A stretch of 64,000 nt of DNA, from the NCBI GenBank assembly GCA_002077045.2, contig KZ111151.1, forward strand, positions 247,933 through 311,932. The letters are read 5' to 3'. The stretch is from Rachicladosporium sp. CCFEE 5018 (lineage: Eukaryota > Ascomycota > Dothideomycetes > Cladosporiales > Cladosporiaceae). Position numbers and translations under genes: made by a program. The notes beneath the pieces were generated by a model. It did not search any database. It was not told the origin of the DNA and was given only the letters and a program-made list of their open reading frames with translations. This document shows, one piece after another, positions 31,479 to 43,662 of the stretch; position 1 is the stretch's first letter, and the number at the start of each line of letters is the position of its first letter.

Positions 31479-32729
31479 ATGCTGCAAGCAGCACAACCCG
31501 CGCGAAAGGCGCTCCAATGCCTCCCCCGAGCACGGCGCTTCTCGACAACACCTGCACCAGCGGCAATATCACCTCACAACCGACGATCGCAACAAGCACC
31601 GTCACCCACGCAAGCAGCTGCAAAACGAAACGTGTCGGACACAGCAGCAAGACCGGCACAGGTGGCGACGGCGCAGGCGGCACGAAGACCTCTGCCCAGC
31701 CCAGCTTTCAACCGAGATGAGACACGAATGCGGGATGTGCAGCCTTTGCAGGCGTACAGGCAGCCGGAGATGGATCATAGCTTTGTAGGAATGAAGGGAG
31801 GGGAGATTTTCCATGAGATGATGTTGAGGCATAACGTGAAGCACGTTTGTGAGTCATGGCAGACCATGAGTTTAGTAGAAGGGCAGATCACTGACATGCA
31901 GCACAGTCGGCTACCCAGGTGGCGCTATCCTCCCAGTGTTCGACGCGATCTACAACAGCAAACACTTCGACTTCATTCTTCCCAGACACGAGCAGGGCGC
32001 AGGGCACATGGCTGAGGGCTATGCTCGAGCATCTGGCAAGCCAGGTGTTGTGCTCGTGACCTCAGGACCGGGCGCAACGAACGTGATCACACCTATGCAG
32101 GACGCGCTCATGGACGGCACGCCTCTTGTGGTGTTCTCCGGTCAGGTTGTGACGACAGCAATCGGCTCAGACGCGTTCCAGGAGGCAGATGTCATTGGAA
32201 TTTCGAGGGCATGCACGAAGTGGAACGTGATGGTCAAGGATATTGCCGAGCTTCCCAGGCGCATTAACGAGGCGTTTGAGATTGCCATGTCTGGCCGACC
32301 TGGACCTGTGCTGGTAGATCTGCCAAAAGATGTCACTGGTGGCATCCTGAACCGACCGATTCCCATGACCTCGACCATTCCCCCGCATCCCTCAGCAGCC
32401 ACTCTCGCAGCACGCGACGTTGCCAGCAAGACACTCACCAACAGCATCCAGCGCACTGCCAACCTGATCAACATCGCCAAGAAGCCGGTGATTTACGCCG
32501 GGCAAGGTGTCATGGGCCACCCCGATGGACCAAAGTTTCTTAAAGAGCTTTCCGAGAAAGCTCAGATCCCCGTCACCACCACCCTACAAGGTCTTGGTTG
32601 CTACGATGAGCTCGACTCGAAGTCTCTCCACATGCTCGGCATGCACGGCTCTGCCTTCGCGAACATGAGCATGCAGGAGGCTGATCTAATCATTGCCCTT
32701 GGTGCGCGCTTCGACGATCGTATCACAGG
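31479..32729 (+). CDS. ILV2: Acetolactate synthase catalytic subunit, copy truncated by assembly gap
   Basis: Exon 1 is 31479..31848 and exon 2 starts at 31907 and runs into the Ns at 32730, after the codons for ALGARFDDRIT. The intron is 58 nt. It holds the presequence, the FGYPGGAILPVFDAIY start of the catalytic domain and the catalytic Glu in LPRHEQGAGHMAEGYAR, but lacks the C-terminal thiamine-diphosphate domain. Identical to 52435-53685 except for six third-position transitions (32166, 32169, 32217, 32226, 32382, 32493), all synonymous. The truncation is an artefact of the gap, not a mutation. Confidence 0.95.
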
Positions 32730-32829
32730 NNNNNNNNNNNNNNNNNNNNNNNNNNNNNNNNNNNNNNNNNNNNNNNNNNNNNNNNNNNNNNNNNNNNNNN
32801 NNNNNNNNNNNNNNNNNNNNNNNNNNNNN
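32730..32829. other. assembly gap, 100 N
   Basis: Exactly 100 Ns, the conventional length for a scaffold gap of unknown size. It lies precisely between the end of one 20,856-bp repeat copy and the start of the other. Confidence 1.
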
Positions 32830-33568
32830 TGGCCAAGATGGAGCCAAGCAGCGATGCTTGTACAATGCGAATCTCGTTCTTGACCAGTGCTATGATGAAG
32901 ATGATCAACTCTACAGCATTGCCGAAGGTTACGTTGAGCAAAGCGCCAATCGTGTCACCAAGACGGCTAGCGACGCTCTCGGTTGCGTGACTGAGCAAGC
33001 CAGCGAGAGGTATAATCGCCACAGCATTCATAGCGAAGATGATGGAGTCGTTGAGACCCACTCCTTTCGCGATGATACCGATGGGCACGAAGATCAGGAG
33101 CAGGTTGACCCAGCTGTGGAGAAGGGCATCTTTGGTGTGCATGCCAAAACGCTTGCTGCCGGCGATCATGCGTTTGGTCATCGGTGGTTTAGAGGTAGTT
33201 GTTTGATCGTTGCTCTCAGTACCATTTAGGGCGGAAATTCCAGAGCCCGCAGCTTCGGACTTGACCGGAGGTGCAGCTGCAGAGGACTCTGTATTGCTCG
33301 CATGCTGGGGAGTGTTGATGCTGTGAGTTGTTGCAACGCCGCCCTCAGCGCCGGCATCTGCAGCGCCGCGTCCATTTGCGCGGTCATATGGTCCGAAGGG
33401 AGACCCGCGCCCATCTTGCTCATCTAGCCTGCCAGTGTTGCTAGTTGAAGGAGCCCCTGGGCTGCTGTGGTGAAAGCTCGGTAGCGTCGATGGCTCGGCC
33501 CCTTTGTCGTAGCGGTGTTGTCGAGCGATTTGCTTGACCTTATCTGATAAGGAATCAGTTTTTCCCAT
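32830..33568 (-). CDS. Ca2+/H+ exchanger, second copy truncated by assembly gap
   Basis: Carries only the first 246 codons of exon 1 (ATG at 33568 to ASLLGSILA) before the Ns. The rest of exon 1, the intron and exon 2 are missing here but intact at 10059-11873. Presumed duplicate of the same gene. Confidence 0.9.
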
Positions 33569-34342
33569 CGGCGTGAATGCGTGTAGACGCGTGGTTTTTT
33601 GGTGTGGAATGGGAAGAAAATGGTGCGAGCGTGGGAATGGTGTAAGCAATGCAAAGGCACTCGATGCAAGGCGAAGCCTTATCAAGTTATCGTTCGTGGC
33701 GCCAGACGCTAGCAGTCGTGATCACCAAGGTTTAGTGCCGTCTTGGCGCGTCTGTGGCGGTGCATGTGAAGGTACCGTAGATTGGGGTTCACGTACGCAT
33801 TTGATCTTTGTCTGGAATGTTCGCGAGGTGATGTCAAGATAAATCGAATGGTTTTGAATGGAAGACAAAGTTGTGATCAGCATCCAGCATACTCTGTGAG
33901 AGCGCATCGCTCTTGCCATGAACGTCGCCAAGTCGCGCCAGCCGTATCAAACCAGGCACACGCGATATTTCGGATAACGGCTAACCATGGTCAAGTCAGC
34001 TTGGCGCGTGCGTCAGCTCAAGGTGCTAGTCAGCATGACGATGATTGTTGGGGCGCATCGCATGTCTGAGAGACATAAATGGTCACATCGAACACCATGT
34101 ACACCTCACACAAGCAAGGGTGACAGACGGAAGACCTTTGGCTCGATGCAGTACCCGAAGAGACAGTATATCAAATTCAAATCTTTACCGCTGTCACGCG
34201 CCTGTGAAGGACTACCTGTAGCAGATCAGATCGTGCAATCCAAAGTAAAGAGGCGAAGAGATTGAGTATCCACTGGAGGTATATTCGCCAATTCTCGATC
34301 CCTGCTTCAAACGCCGTGCCGCCTTCAATCATAGGCAACTTA

Positions 34343-35122
34343 TCATCCTGCACGCAATGCACGTAGTCTCTCCCCCAGCTTGTCCGCCCGCTCTTCCTCC
34401 GGCGCAGCTTTCAGCTCGTTTGCAGGCGCTGCACTGTTCATCTCCTGCGATAGCTCCACGCCTGCCTCGTCGGCCACTTGGCTCATCAGCTTGTCCACGT
34501 CGTCCTGAGGTGTCGCGACTGCTGTAGCGGAAGATGTAGCGTTCTCGTAGTAGCCTGTCGCGACGTCCAGATCCTCAAATTGCGTCTCGAAGCGGTCCAT
34601 CACTGCGCTGATCTGTTGTTGCTGTTAGTGCAACCCCCATCGCGGTCAAATTTCCCCGAGATGCCAATGCCGTACCTTCTCTAGATCCATAGCCTTCATT
34701 GCACCATCCATACCCTTTACCACATTCGCCATACTGCCCGTCACCGACCGCATCGTGACCGCCGTCTGTACCCGCGAGCTCACAGCATCTATTCGCGATC
34801 CCAGCCGTAGCAGGTTGACCTTCTCGTTCTGTTTCCGGATCGCATTCTGGGCGTAGATCTTCGCGATGTCGGCGTGGCCTTGTTGTATTGCCTGGTGGAG
34901 GCTGTCAGAAACACCGTCCTTCCCTTGCTGATGGATGGTTGGATCAAGGAATGTACCTTCTTCAACTTTGCTTTCTCCGCTTGCTCATCTTTGCCCGCCT
35001 TCGCTGCCTGCCGGTTCAGTTGCTTCGCTGTGAACTGCACAAACTGTCAGACGGTAAATCGTGGGCTGTCGAGACGGAGCGCCTACCTTGAGGTTGAAGA
35101 GTGCTTTCTCGAGGCCGGACAT
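34343..35122 (-). CDS. DID2: Did2/Vps46, second copy
   Basis: Exons 35087..35122, 34957..35034, 34676..34891 and 34343..34612. Same 199-aa product as at 13387-14166; probably the same locus represented twice. Confidence 0.9.
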
Positions 35123-35515
35123 GGTTGTAAGAGTAGGTGAGTGGCTTGGTGGTATGGATCGCGGCTCTCGACGCTGCAATCTCCGAGGCGCATTCACCAG
35201 CAACAGAACCCCACGTCATGAGCCACGCGGGTGTGGGGCTGGGCTGTGTCCCGCTGCGGCCTCTACGGAGGGCTGAGAGGAGGTTCACAAATCTAGAAGC
35301 ATCATCTTCGGTTTCTTCTTTCGAAACATTCACTGTATGCTACTAGCCTTAAAGGATAATCCAACAACGTGCACAGACTGTGGAGAATTATCCTGGCGAT
35401 GATTTCATGTTCCGCGACACACTTACGAGAACGCGCCTGACACATCAGGTCTTGACTTGCTCGTATGGTCATGCCTCCATTCACTCTCGTTATTTCGGGC
35501 ACGATGAATATCGAA

Positions 35516-36889
35516 TTATGGCTTAGCAAGACTCAGCTGTGCAATCTCATCCAGAAGCTGCACTGTCTCGGCCGGACTTGCTATCCATGCCGTAGTCGAC
35601 GCCAATCTTGCCTTGAAGTCGTTCGCCCCAGCCGAGAGGAACTGGTCGCCTACGTGCAAGCTACTACTACCTTCGATGCCTCCAAAGTATCTTTGACATG
35701 CCATCACACCCCACTTCTTATTGCCAATGTCGACAAAGACATCGTTGCCGCCATTGAAAGCGCACCAGGGGATCTTCTTGCCAGCTGGGTGCATGTCCTA
35801 GACTGCGGTCAGCGTCATCCATGGAATCTGGCCAAGGAACACTTACCAGCGATCGTTGCGTAACAAGCACGGTCTCCTCCAGCTGCTCTCGAGCCAGTCT
35901 TGTGCCTTTGCTTGGAAATATGCCCACAGCTCGCTCCTTACGCAGGACCGAGACTGGCATACGCAGTGTTGAGATGCAATCTTGCAGGGCGGCTTCGGCA
36001 GCGTCAAGCAACTCGATGATGTTCGACTCGCTCCACGTGCTCATCTCTGGCAACTTCCAATCTGCTTCAGGTACAGCTACCAACTTGTGGGGAGCAGTGG
36101 GTGAGTACGCATACAGATAGCTCGACTCGCCGCCCATCACCACCAGCTGAGCCGTATTGGCAATATCACTCGCAGCCACAGCGTCAAGAAGCCCATATAA
36201 GCGCTCGTAGTACTTTTCAGCTTCGGTATAGCCCGCTGCAGTGACTATGCCGATGCGTGTACCCTTCCGTAGCAAGTCCATCAAGCGGACGAGAACAGGA
36301 TTGTCGGGACTCAGCGAGTCACCATCTTCATACAGAGTCACGTCTCCGTCGAATGTGACCAATTCCAGCTTACTGCCCTGCACAAGTGACATCACCTGCG
36401 CAGTGTTCAAGATGAGCCGAATGTCATTGAACGACGGTGCGACAAATCGCCGTGAGCTGATGCATCGGCGCTGATCTTGCCAGACGAATGCGTCTTGCAG
36501 TGGCAGTGGGGTGAAGAAAATGCCGACAGACGGCACTAACAGCTTGAGCTTCGAGCCATGAGGCGTACCGTCCTTTTGATGTGTTATGTGATCTTGGATG
36601 AGCAGTTCGACATCTCGCATGATCTGAGCATAGCGCTCGTGGGCATTAGCCGCCATGACGGGGACATCCGGGCGACTGGCATGATGGGAGACAAGGACGA
36701 AGGGCACAGCGAGCATACCCTTGATCCATTCGATGAGTTGATCTCTCCGGTGCGTTTTCTGTTACCCTGTCAATCATCGAGTGCGAAGTCAACGAAGGTC
36801 GGCTTACAAGGGCGTCTGTTGTCTTGTCAGTCATGGGAAGTGAAGTCAACCAAGGTCGCCTTACACTCAACGCGATACCTCGTGGTCAT
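35516..36889 (-). CDS. ISN1: IMP-specific 5'-nucleotidase Isn1, second copy
   Basis: Exons 36865..36889, 36808..36815 (8-nt microexon), 35847..36758 and 35516..35797. Same 408-aa product and same paired 49-nt introns as at 14560-15933. Confidence 0.9.
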
Positions 36890-37151
36890 TGTGACTGTGG
36901 CAAGGTCAAGAGTGCGAGCTGCATGAGCTCCAGCCACTCAGACCCTACATTTTCGATTCATGCACCGTTCACTGACATGATGTTCGCTGTGAGCGACAAG
37001 CCATCTGTAAGCGCGTTTACCGCTGCCGGAGTGCGGCCCGCGACACGCCGAAGAAGTCACTAAGCGCGTTGTGCATCCACATATGCACATCTGCACCCAA
37101 TGTCTTAGGTAGATAACCCCAACGGACTGAACGACGACCTGAGGCGGCATC

Positions 37152-38987
37152 ATGGCTACGCTTGCGTTCCAGCCATGGCCGCTGGCAGCGCCCAAGAAGC
37201 CAGCCTTGATCGACATACTCACTCATATCTCGCTCGAACGCGGCCACTTTCGAGACATCACTGAGTCGTCACTCCAAGAGGAGCTCGCTGCCGCGGATGG
37301 ACTATCACCCAGCTCAAGCGATACCGAAGATGACGATGAAGAAACCACATCGAAGCCGGCCGCCAAAGCCGCACCATCGACCCGACAGGAGCTCTACGCG
37401 GTGAAGAATGACATGCTGCGGCAGCTGGACGAGGCACAGCGACAGATCTCGGATGCTGTGCAGTTTATGTCGTTGCTCAACTCTGAGCACACGCCTGCAG
37501 CTGAAAAGTCGCTGAGCAAGGCTTACATGGGACCGGTGCAGAATGGTACTCTTGGGACGGACATATGGCAGCGTATGGACCCCGACTACGTACGGGAGGA
37601 GCAGGACGAGCGTCTGGCGCAGCATGTCAAGATGCGAGGGCTCCAAGAGAGTGCAGACAGCTTGCTCGGCGCGGCAAAGCGACTCGAGGCCAATGTCAAG
37701 CGGGAGACAGAGTACTGGAATCAAATGCTTTCGATCAGTGAGAAAGGTTGGAATGTTTGTCGGGTCGGTGGCAGGTCTAACAGACTTGGAGTGAGATTTG
37801 GGTTCAGTGAGAGCGCTGGCGAGTTCGCTGGGAGGAGCGTTGCTGCTCTCCAGACGGACTCAGAAGGCGGGATATCACTCGAAAGAGGTGTAGGCGTAAA
37901 GCCGAAGGGACTACGAGTCTCTGTTGTTCGGGGTGGTCAGGTGGTTGGAAGATCATACTTGCCATCTGTGGCTGACAGCTCCGAGACCACGCTAGAGTCC
38001 CGCATACGCCGCGCTCGCGACAGCATCTTCGACGAAGAGCTTCACAGGGAGATGCTCTTGGAGGGTCGAACGATGGCCGCATTAGCAGTACGGCTGAAAG
38101 GATCTGCCATCGAAGTGCGGTATACTATAGATCCCGACACACCTACCGACAGGGTAGAGCTGGACCTTGTGCCACTCAGCGCAGAAACTGGCACTGAATT
38201 GAACCCAGAAAATCCTGACGATGTCCTTGCACAAGCTCTTGCACTAGCATGTCGTCTACTTCTGACGCAAGCGCACCGGAACAGGCTGAAGGCTCGCTCT
38301 GCAACGCCCCCACCCCTTGCCGAGAGGAAAGTTGAGAAACCGGTGCTCGAGATCCTGCGTCCGATCGCCACATTCCTCTCGCATAACACGGCCATGCAGT
38401 CTATCAATGCGCATCTTCATGAGACATCAACGTTGCTGCTTCGCGCTAGCGTCAAGTCCCAAATATCGCGCGCACATCTGGGAGTAACGTCGGAGGGAGG
38501 TTCACAAGGTATAGACGCACTTGTTGCTACGATGAAGGGAACGTTGATATCGACTGCTCAATTGGTCATCGAAGGCCCCGGCGAGCAGGAAAGTGTGACG
38601 CTCACTGCTAAAATTGAGACTTCATCTTCGCAAAAGCCTGCCTCCTCGTTCATTATCGCGGGACAACGTGGCGAGCAGATCGTATGCGACGCCTCCGCAA
38701 GCGCCCAGATCGCTGCTGACGAAGTCGTGGCAATGCTACTGGCGCACCAACTGCAGTCGCAAGCTGGGCCAAGCTGGGTCTGTAGCGATGAAGAAGCTGT
38801 GCTCAATAAGGAGGCAGATGATCGCGATGAAGTCGCTCGCAGCGAGCGCGTAGAGATCACAGTCGCGAAAGGAGTCATCACCCTGGCTCTGCCCGATCAG
38901 ACGCTCGAGTGGACAGTCGACGGCAATGTACCCGAGATCGGATTCTGGCAGGCAGGCGTAAAGCACTTGGGTGAGAAGCCAACTTAG
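37152..38987 (+). CDS. MED17: Mediator subunit 17, second copy
   Basis: Single exon, 611 aa, identical to 16196-18031. Confidence 0.8.
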   Translation: MATLAFQPWPLAAPKKPALIDILTHISLERGHFRDITESSLQEELAAADGLSPSSSDTEDDDEETTSKPAAKAAPSTRQELYAVKNDMLRQLDEAQRQISDAVQFMSLLNSEHTPAAEKSLSKAYMGPVQNGTLGTDIWQRMDPDYVREEQDERLAQHVKMRGLQESADSLLGAAKRLEANVKRETEYWNQMLSISEKGWNVCRVGGRSNRLGVRFGFSESAGEFAGRSVAALQTDSEGGISLERGVGVKPKGLRVSVVRGGQVVGRSYLPSVADSSETTLESRIRRARDSIFDEELHREMLLEGRTMAALAVRLKGSAIEVRYTIDPDTPTDRVELDLVPLSAETGTELNPENPDDVLAQALALACRLLLTQAHRNRLKARSATPPPLAERKVEKPVLEILRPIATFLSHNTAMQSINAHLHETSTLLLRASVKSQISRAHLGVTSEGGSQGIDALVATMKGTLISTAQLVIEGPGEQESVTLTAKIETSSSQKPASSFIIAGQRGEQIVCDASASAQIAADEVVAMLLAHQLQSQAGPSWVCSDEEAVLNKEADDRDEVARSERVEITVAKGVITLALPDQTLEWTVDGNVPEIGFWQAGVKHLGEKPT

Positions 38988-39256
38988 TCCACAGACGAAA
39001 GACGAGCCGTTTCGCAGGCTGTCCCTAACTACAATGAGCCAATATCGACTCCAAGCGACCTCTTCTTGAACGGGGCTGGAATCTGGATGAGGTCCGGCAC
39101 TACATTCACTGAGGCTCCCTCATCACTTATAGATGTGTATAGTCGTATTTGATCGTGTCTACCTTAGTCTATAAGAGTGAACGCCGAACGCGATGCTGCG
39201 TACCCCACCCCACCTAGGCCTAATAAGAGCGCCTGCCTTGGATCCCGTAAAGAAGA

Positions 39257-40517
39257 TCAAGCCCGTGCTAGCATCTCATCTCGCAAGAACTCAGCAAGTC
39301 CACTTTCAACGCTCGCCGAGAATCGAATGTAGCCAGCCATGGCCATGCTGTTAGTGGCTGGCGGACAGTGCTCCACGACAGCATGCACATCCAATTCAAT
39401 AAGACTTCTGATCTCCAGCAGATCCCGCAGCCACTCCGTACCCTCCAACTCGACCAGAAGCTTGAAGTCTGCCGCGCTGTAGGGCGCGACGTGATCCCAG
39501 CCATTTGGACCAGGCTTGCCGGCTACTACGCCTAGCGAGAGACTGCGCAGGTGAAGGCCGAGGACGGGTGAGGTCAGAGCCGAAATCGCAGTCGCCCACT
39601 CACAACGGTCGAATTCCTTCTCGTAGGCTAAAGCTCGTTTGACTATCCGCACGCCTTTGATAACGCTGCGTGCTACAGGAGTCAAGTCGGAAAGAAAGCT
39701 CTCGATTGCTTCGACGTGTGTGTCGAAGTCGAAAGTGTAGCTGCTGTAGAGAAGCTCGACGGCTTCATTGTGGATCTGTCGATTTGCTCCGAGCAGACCG
39801 ACTGCTGCACCGATGTTGGGAGGGTTAACGCAATGATAGGTCGTGGACATCAGACGGGCGCGGAAGCGGTCGCAGCGGACGCTATAGTGAGTGCGGGCAT
39901 GCGGCTTAGCCCGAGTTGGATATCGCACGGGGTCAATGGTGCGGAAGATCAGGGTTGGTTTGCTGAGATCTGCCGTTGCCTGGTGGACTAATGGTCAGGG
40001 CCCAGAACATCTAACGACCGATCTCGCATGCTTACCGGACGATCTGTGCCATGTTGCTTCTTCTCGTAGTCATAGTAGTCTTGCGTACTTGCTGAGATCT
40101 GAAGGCAGCGATCGTCAGTATCCCAATCTAGTAATCTCGAAACCAATACCGGAAGCAAGCTATAGTCTCCCTTCCCATGCTTAGGACCGCTTCGACATCA
40201 GGCCGAACTTCACTTACCTTGTCGTATGATGGCAACAGGTCAGTTGCTTTGCGTGGTAGTACAAGCAATGAGTAGATCTGCAGCCGAAGCTCGGTTGGTA
40301 ACCTCAGGAACGGACTGTCGCCTGGAACGAAATTGGTCTGTGGTCTTCACACGTGCAACCATTAGCTACATCCAGCCTTCAAAGTCAATCTAACTTACGC
40401 ATCGGAAGTCAACGACAGCCTCGCATTGGACACAGGTGATGTTGAGCGATGATGCTCCGCACAAGACGTATACAGCGGCCGCATATCAGCGATTGAGGTG
40501 GATTCGGACGCCATCAT
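39257..40517 (-). CDS. F-box-like hypothetical protein, second copy
   Basis: Exons 40399..40517, 40218..40344, 40036..40098 and 39257..39979; same 343-aa product as at 18301-19561. Confidence 0.7.
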
Positions 40518-41062
40518 GAGTCTGAAGGGCGGACGAAAGGAAGAAGGTCAAGAGGAAGGGATGGCGGTGGAGTCACACGTCAGCAAAGGAATTATTGTTG
40601 ATATCGGAACCCGCGCCTTGCGTGATGACCAAAGTACCGTGATGGCGACAGATTACTCGGCGGGCCGTCCGAGGTGGATGCGGTGTAGGATGTACCGGTA
40701 CCTTGCAGTGGGATGCATTGGGTGATATGCCTGGGCACCACCTCGTGGGCTGCGTGATTGCTTGCCGCATGCTGTCACAGTCGGCTCCATCTGGTGCACT
40801 CGTACTTTACGTGCCCGATGTCTGATGCCGACCGATATGATTGTATACTGCTTCAAAACGTTCCAGTCATCCCATCAGTATCGGCCTCAAGAGGGATGAC
40901 GTTTATCTATCTTATCGGCAATGACGTTAGCGTCAATGTCATGCAACCTTAACCTTATTGGACTCTCCTCTCGCATCATCCGCGATTCTTCCATTCACCG
41001 ACTGCCTTGAGAGGGATGATATCACCCGGCGCCGAATCACCCTCTCGCAGGAGCCTAGCACA

Positions 41063-42272
41063 ATGACTCGTCTGATGGGCGCACAGGATGGCATCGCTGA
41101 CCGAGAGGTCGTGTGCTCTCGGTAAGGTAAAAGATGTTGCCTGTGGATGTTTACGTAGACTCATGCTGCTTAATCTAGTGTTCACGCCATCTTCGATCAC
41201 GCCAGACGCGATGGTCGTCCAGTATACGGTAGGCATTCCTCTGGTCTTCTCCTCTGTCTTGTGACTGAGTTCCCGCGCAGTATTGGCACCTATGGTGCGG
41301 TAAGAAAGACGTTTAGCCATCACGCAAGAGCACGAGACCAAGTGAGCCACTGACACCCAGAGAAGCTACTCCAAACTCCCCTTCCGGCTACTCGCTCGAG
41401 AATACAACACAGACATCACATACACGCCCATGATCTTAGCCCACGAATTCATCCGCAGCAGCGTTGCCCGGGATAGTGACTTCACAACATGCGAACTTGA
41501 GCGGCAGCGAACTCCCGATGGGCGACAGCACGCCCTGGTTGCGCAATTCGCTTCCTCTGACCCGACCGAGTTCGCGCGAGCTGCTGAGCTTATAGCGCCA
41601 TGGGTCGACGGAGTAGATCTGAACTGCGGGTGTCCGCAATCCTGGGCTATCAAGGAAGGCATTGGCTGCTCTCTCATGCAAAGGCCCGAGGTTGTAGCAG
41701 AGATGGTCAAATCGGCGAAAGCACGACTCGGTCCATCGAAGACTGTGAGCGTTAAGATCCGCATCTCGAAGGATATATCTGAGACGCAACGCTGGATTCG
41801 TGTTGTCGAAGCAGCAGGTGTCAACTTCATTACCATACATGGCCGGACTAAGTCTCAACGATCGAGTACACCGCCTGACTACGAAGCCATACGAAGTCTG
41901 ATAGCTGGAGCGAAAGTGCCAATACTCGCGAATGGCGATGCGAACCACCCATCAGTGTTGGCTGAGATCATCACGAAAACATGCGCCGCTGGTACTATGT
42001 CTGCGAGAGGCATACTGGAGAACCCGACGGTATTTGCTAGTCTCGCAGTCACGCCTGTGGAGTCTGTGCAGAAGTTCATGAAGTACGCGGTCAAGCATCC
42101 GATTCCTTTCCCGCTTCTTCTGCATCATCTGAGTGAGATGAGTGCTGGAGTGAAAGGCATGAACAAGAAGGAGAAGAGTAGGTTGATGGCTTGCAGGGAT
42201 TTGTTTGACGCAATCGACTTTGTGGAAGAAAAGTGGGGTCTAGGTGACTTTCACGATCAGACGAAGACGTAA
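41063..42272 (+). CDS. DUS4: tRNA-dihydrouridine synthase Dus4, second copy
   Basis: Exons 41063..41121, 41179..41228, 41281..41299 and 41366..42272; same 344-aa product as at 20107-21316. Confidence 0.88.
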
Positions 42273-42468
42273 TCTGTGGTCCACATTGATGACCGATCGA
42301 TGCGAAACTGCGGTCAGCACGTTACATGGAATCAATGGAATTCCCCCTTCGAACCAGGCGGTGGACCACTACAAGCGCCGGCCAGGAGTCATAAGTCAGG
42401 GCTTGGCAAATGACCGTGCCACTTCGCTTCACCTCACTTGGACATCCTGAGGAGTCTGCCTTGGTACG

Positions 42469-43428
42469 ATGTTTGTCGCCACCGGAACAATGTCGACCGT
42501 CTCCCGCTTCCTCGATCTCCCAAGAGCACTTCGCCTGCGCATCTGGACTTCCTGCCTCCCTCACCGCTTCGTCGAACTCGACTACCCAATCGCAGACCAC
42601 ATCTTCCCCTCGCCTTTGCCATGCACCCACTTCAGCCACACAACGCACATCAACAGCCAACCACCACTAATCACCCAAGTCTGCCGCGAAGCCCGCCAGG
42701 TAGCTTTCGACGCCGGCACCCCGTTCGAAGACATTTCCCACCCAGGCCGCCCAGACGAAGCATGGTTCAGTTCCGGCACCAGCCTCCGCGCGTCATGGCT
42801 CGACCGCACGAGGGACGCAGTGCACATGCACTGGACCGCCGCGCTCGAACCTCTCTACGATTCCGATGGCGATGCGATTTCCAGCCTGGCTTGGGATGCG
42901 AAGTTCTGCACAGGCGTGGCGTCGCTGAGGGTGGAGTTCTTTGAGGAGAATTACCATGAGGCGGGATCTGTTGACGTGCCAGCCGCGCTGCCGGAGGAGC
43001 TCAAGTCACTTGTTGACAATCCGTTGAATGCAAGGCTGGCCAAGCAGCCGCAGAATCTCCTGAGCCTACCAATGTGGATGGTTGTGATGGATACTGTGGT
43101 CGTGCACTTGAGTCGTGAAGCTGCTGCCGAGCGAGGATTCTTTGCGCTACTGGGTGATGCTACGGTGCAGATTATTGATGTGGTTGAGCAGGAGGTTTTG
43201 CATGGGTACTATGATGCTGCGGGCTTGGTGGAGAGGCTGCAGGTGCCACACGGAGTACAAAGTGGTGGACATAAGTTCGAGTTGATTTCAAAGATCAGGG
43301 AAGATCTCGAGTACGTGCTGATGAGAGAGTATGGCTGTCGAGAGCTGCTGCGGCATATGCGGCCAGCGGTGATGTTCAGATTGTGTACGCGCGACTGTGA
43401 GACTATACATGTAGCACATGCAGATTAA
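42469..43428 (+). CDS. 2EXR-domain hypothetical protein, second copy
   Basis: Single exon, 319 aa, identical to 21513-22472. Confidence 0.75.
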   Translation: MFVATGTMSTVSRFLDLPRALRLRIWTSCLPHRFVELDYPIADHIFPSPLPCTHFSHTTHINSQPPLITQVCREARQVAFDAGTPFEDISHPGRPDEAWFSSGTSLRASWLDRTRDAVHMHWTAALEPLYDSDGDAISSLAWDAKFCTGVASLRVEFFEENYHEAGSVDVPAALPEELKSLVDNPLNARLAKQPQNLLSLPMWMVVMDTVVVHLSREAAAERGFFALLGDATVQIIDVVEQEVLHGYYDAAGLVERLQVPHGVQSGGHKFELISKIREDLEYVLMREYGCRELLRHMRPAVMFRLCTRDCETIHVAHAD

Positions 43429-43662
43429 TACTCTCTGTCACGATGATACTGTCTGTACCGTGTTGGGGTAGGATTTGTCAAGTGCGTGACTAAAGCTACG
43501 AGCTCACGAAAGCTCAGAGCGCCTGAGCGGCTCCGTAGGTGATACACTAGCATAGCCTATCGATGCGACCTTCGCCGCGTCTTCCAACGCTCAGCCTGCT
43601 CACTGTGAGCAGACTAAGCACATTCCGTACCGCACATGGCCTAGTGCAGAGTCAGACCATTC

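Larger units (their letters stand above)
11874..32729. repeat. 20,856-bp direct repeat, left copy
   Basis: Left member of a direct repeat matching 32830-53685 at a constant offset of 20,956. All gene structures and six-frame translations compared are identical, except for six third-position transitions between 32166 and 32493. It ends at the 100-N gap inside ILV2. Most likely the right end of a contig that overlaps the next one. Confidence 0.95.

Noticed and set aside
32693..33229. ORFs running through the N gap
   Set aside because: They exist only because Ns were translated as X; they join ILV2 frame to antisense exchanger sequence.
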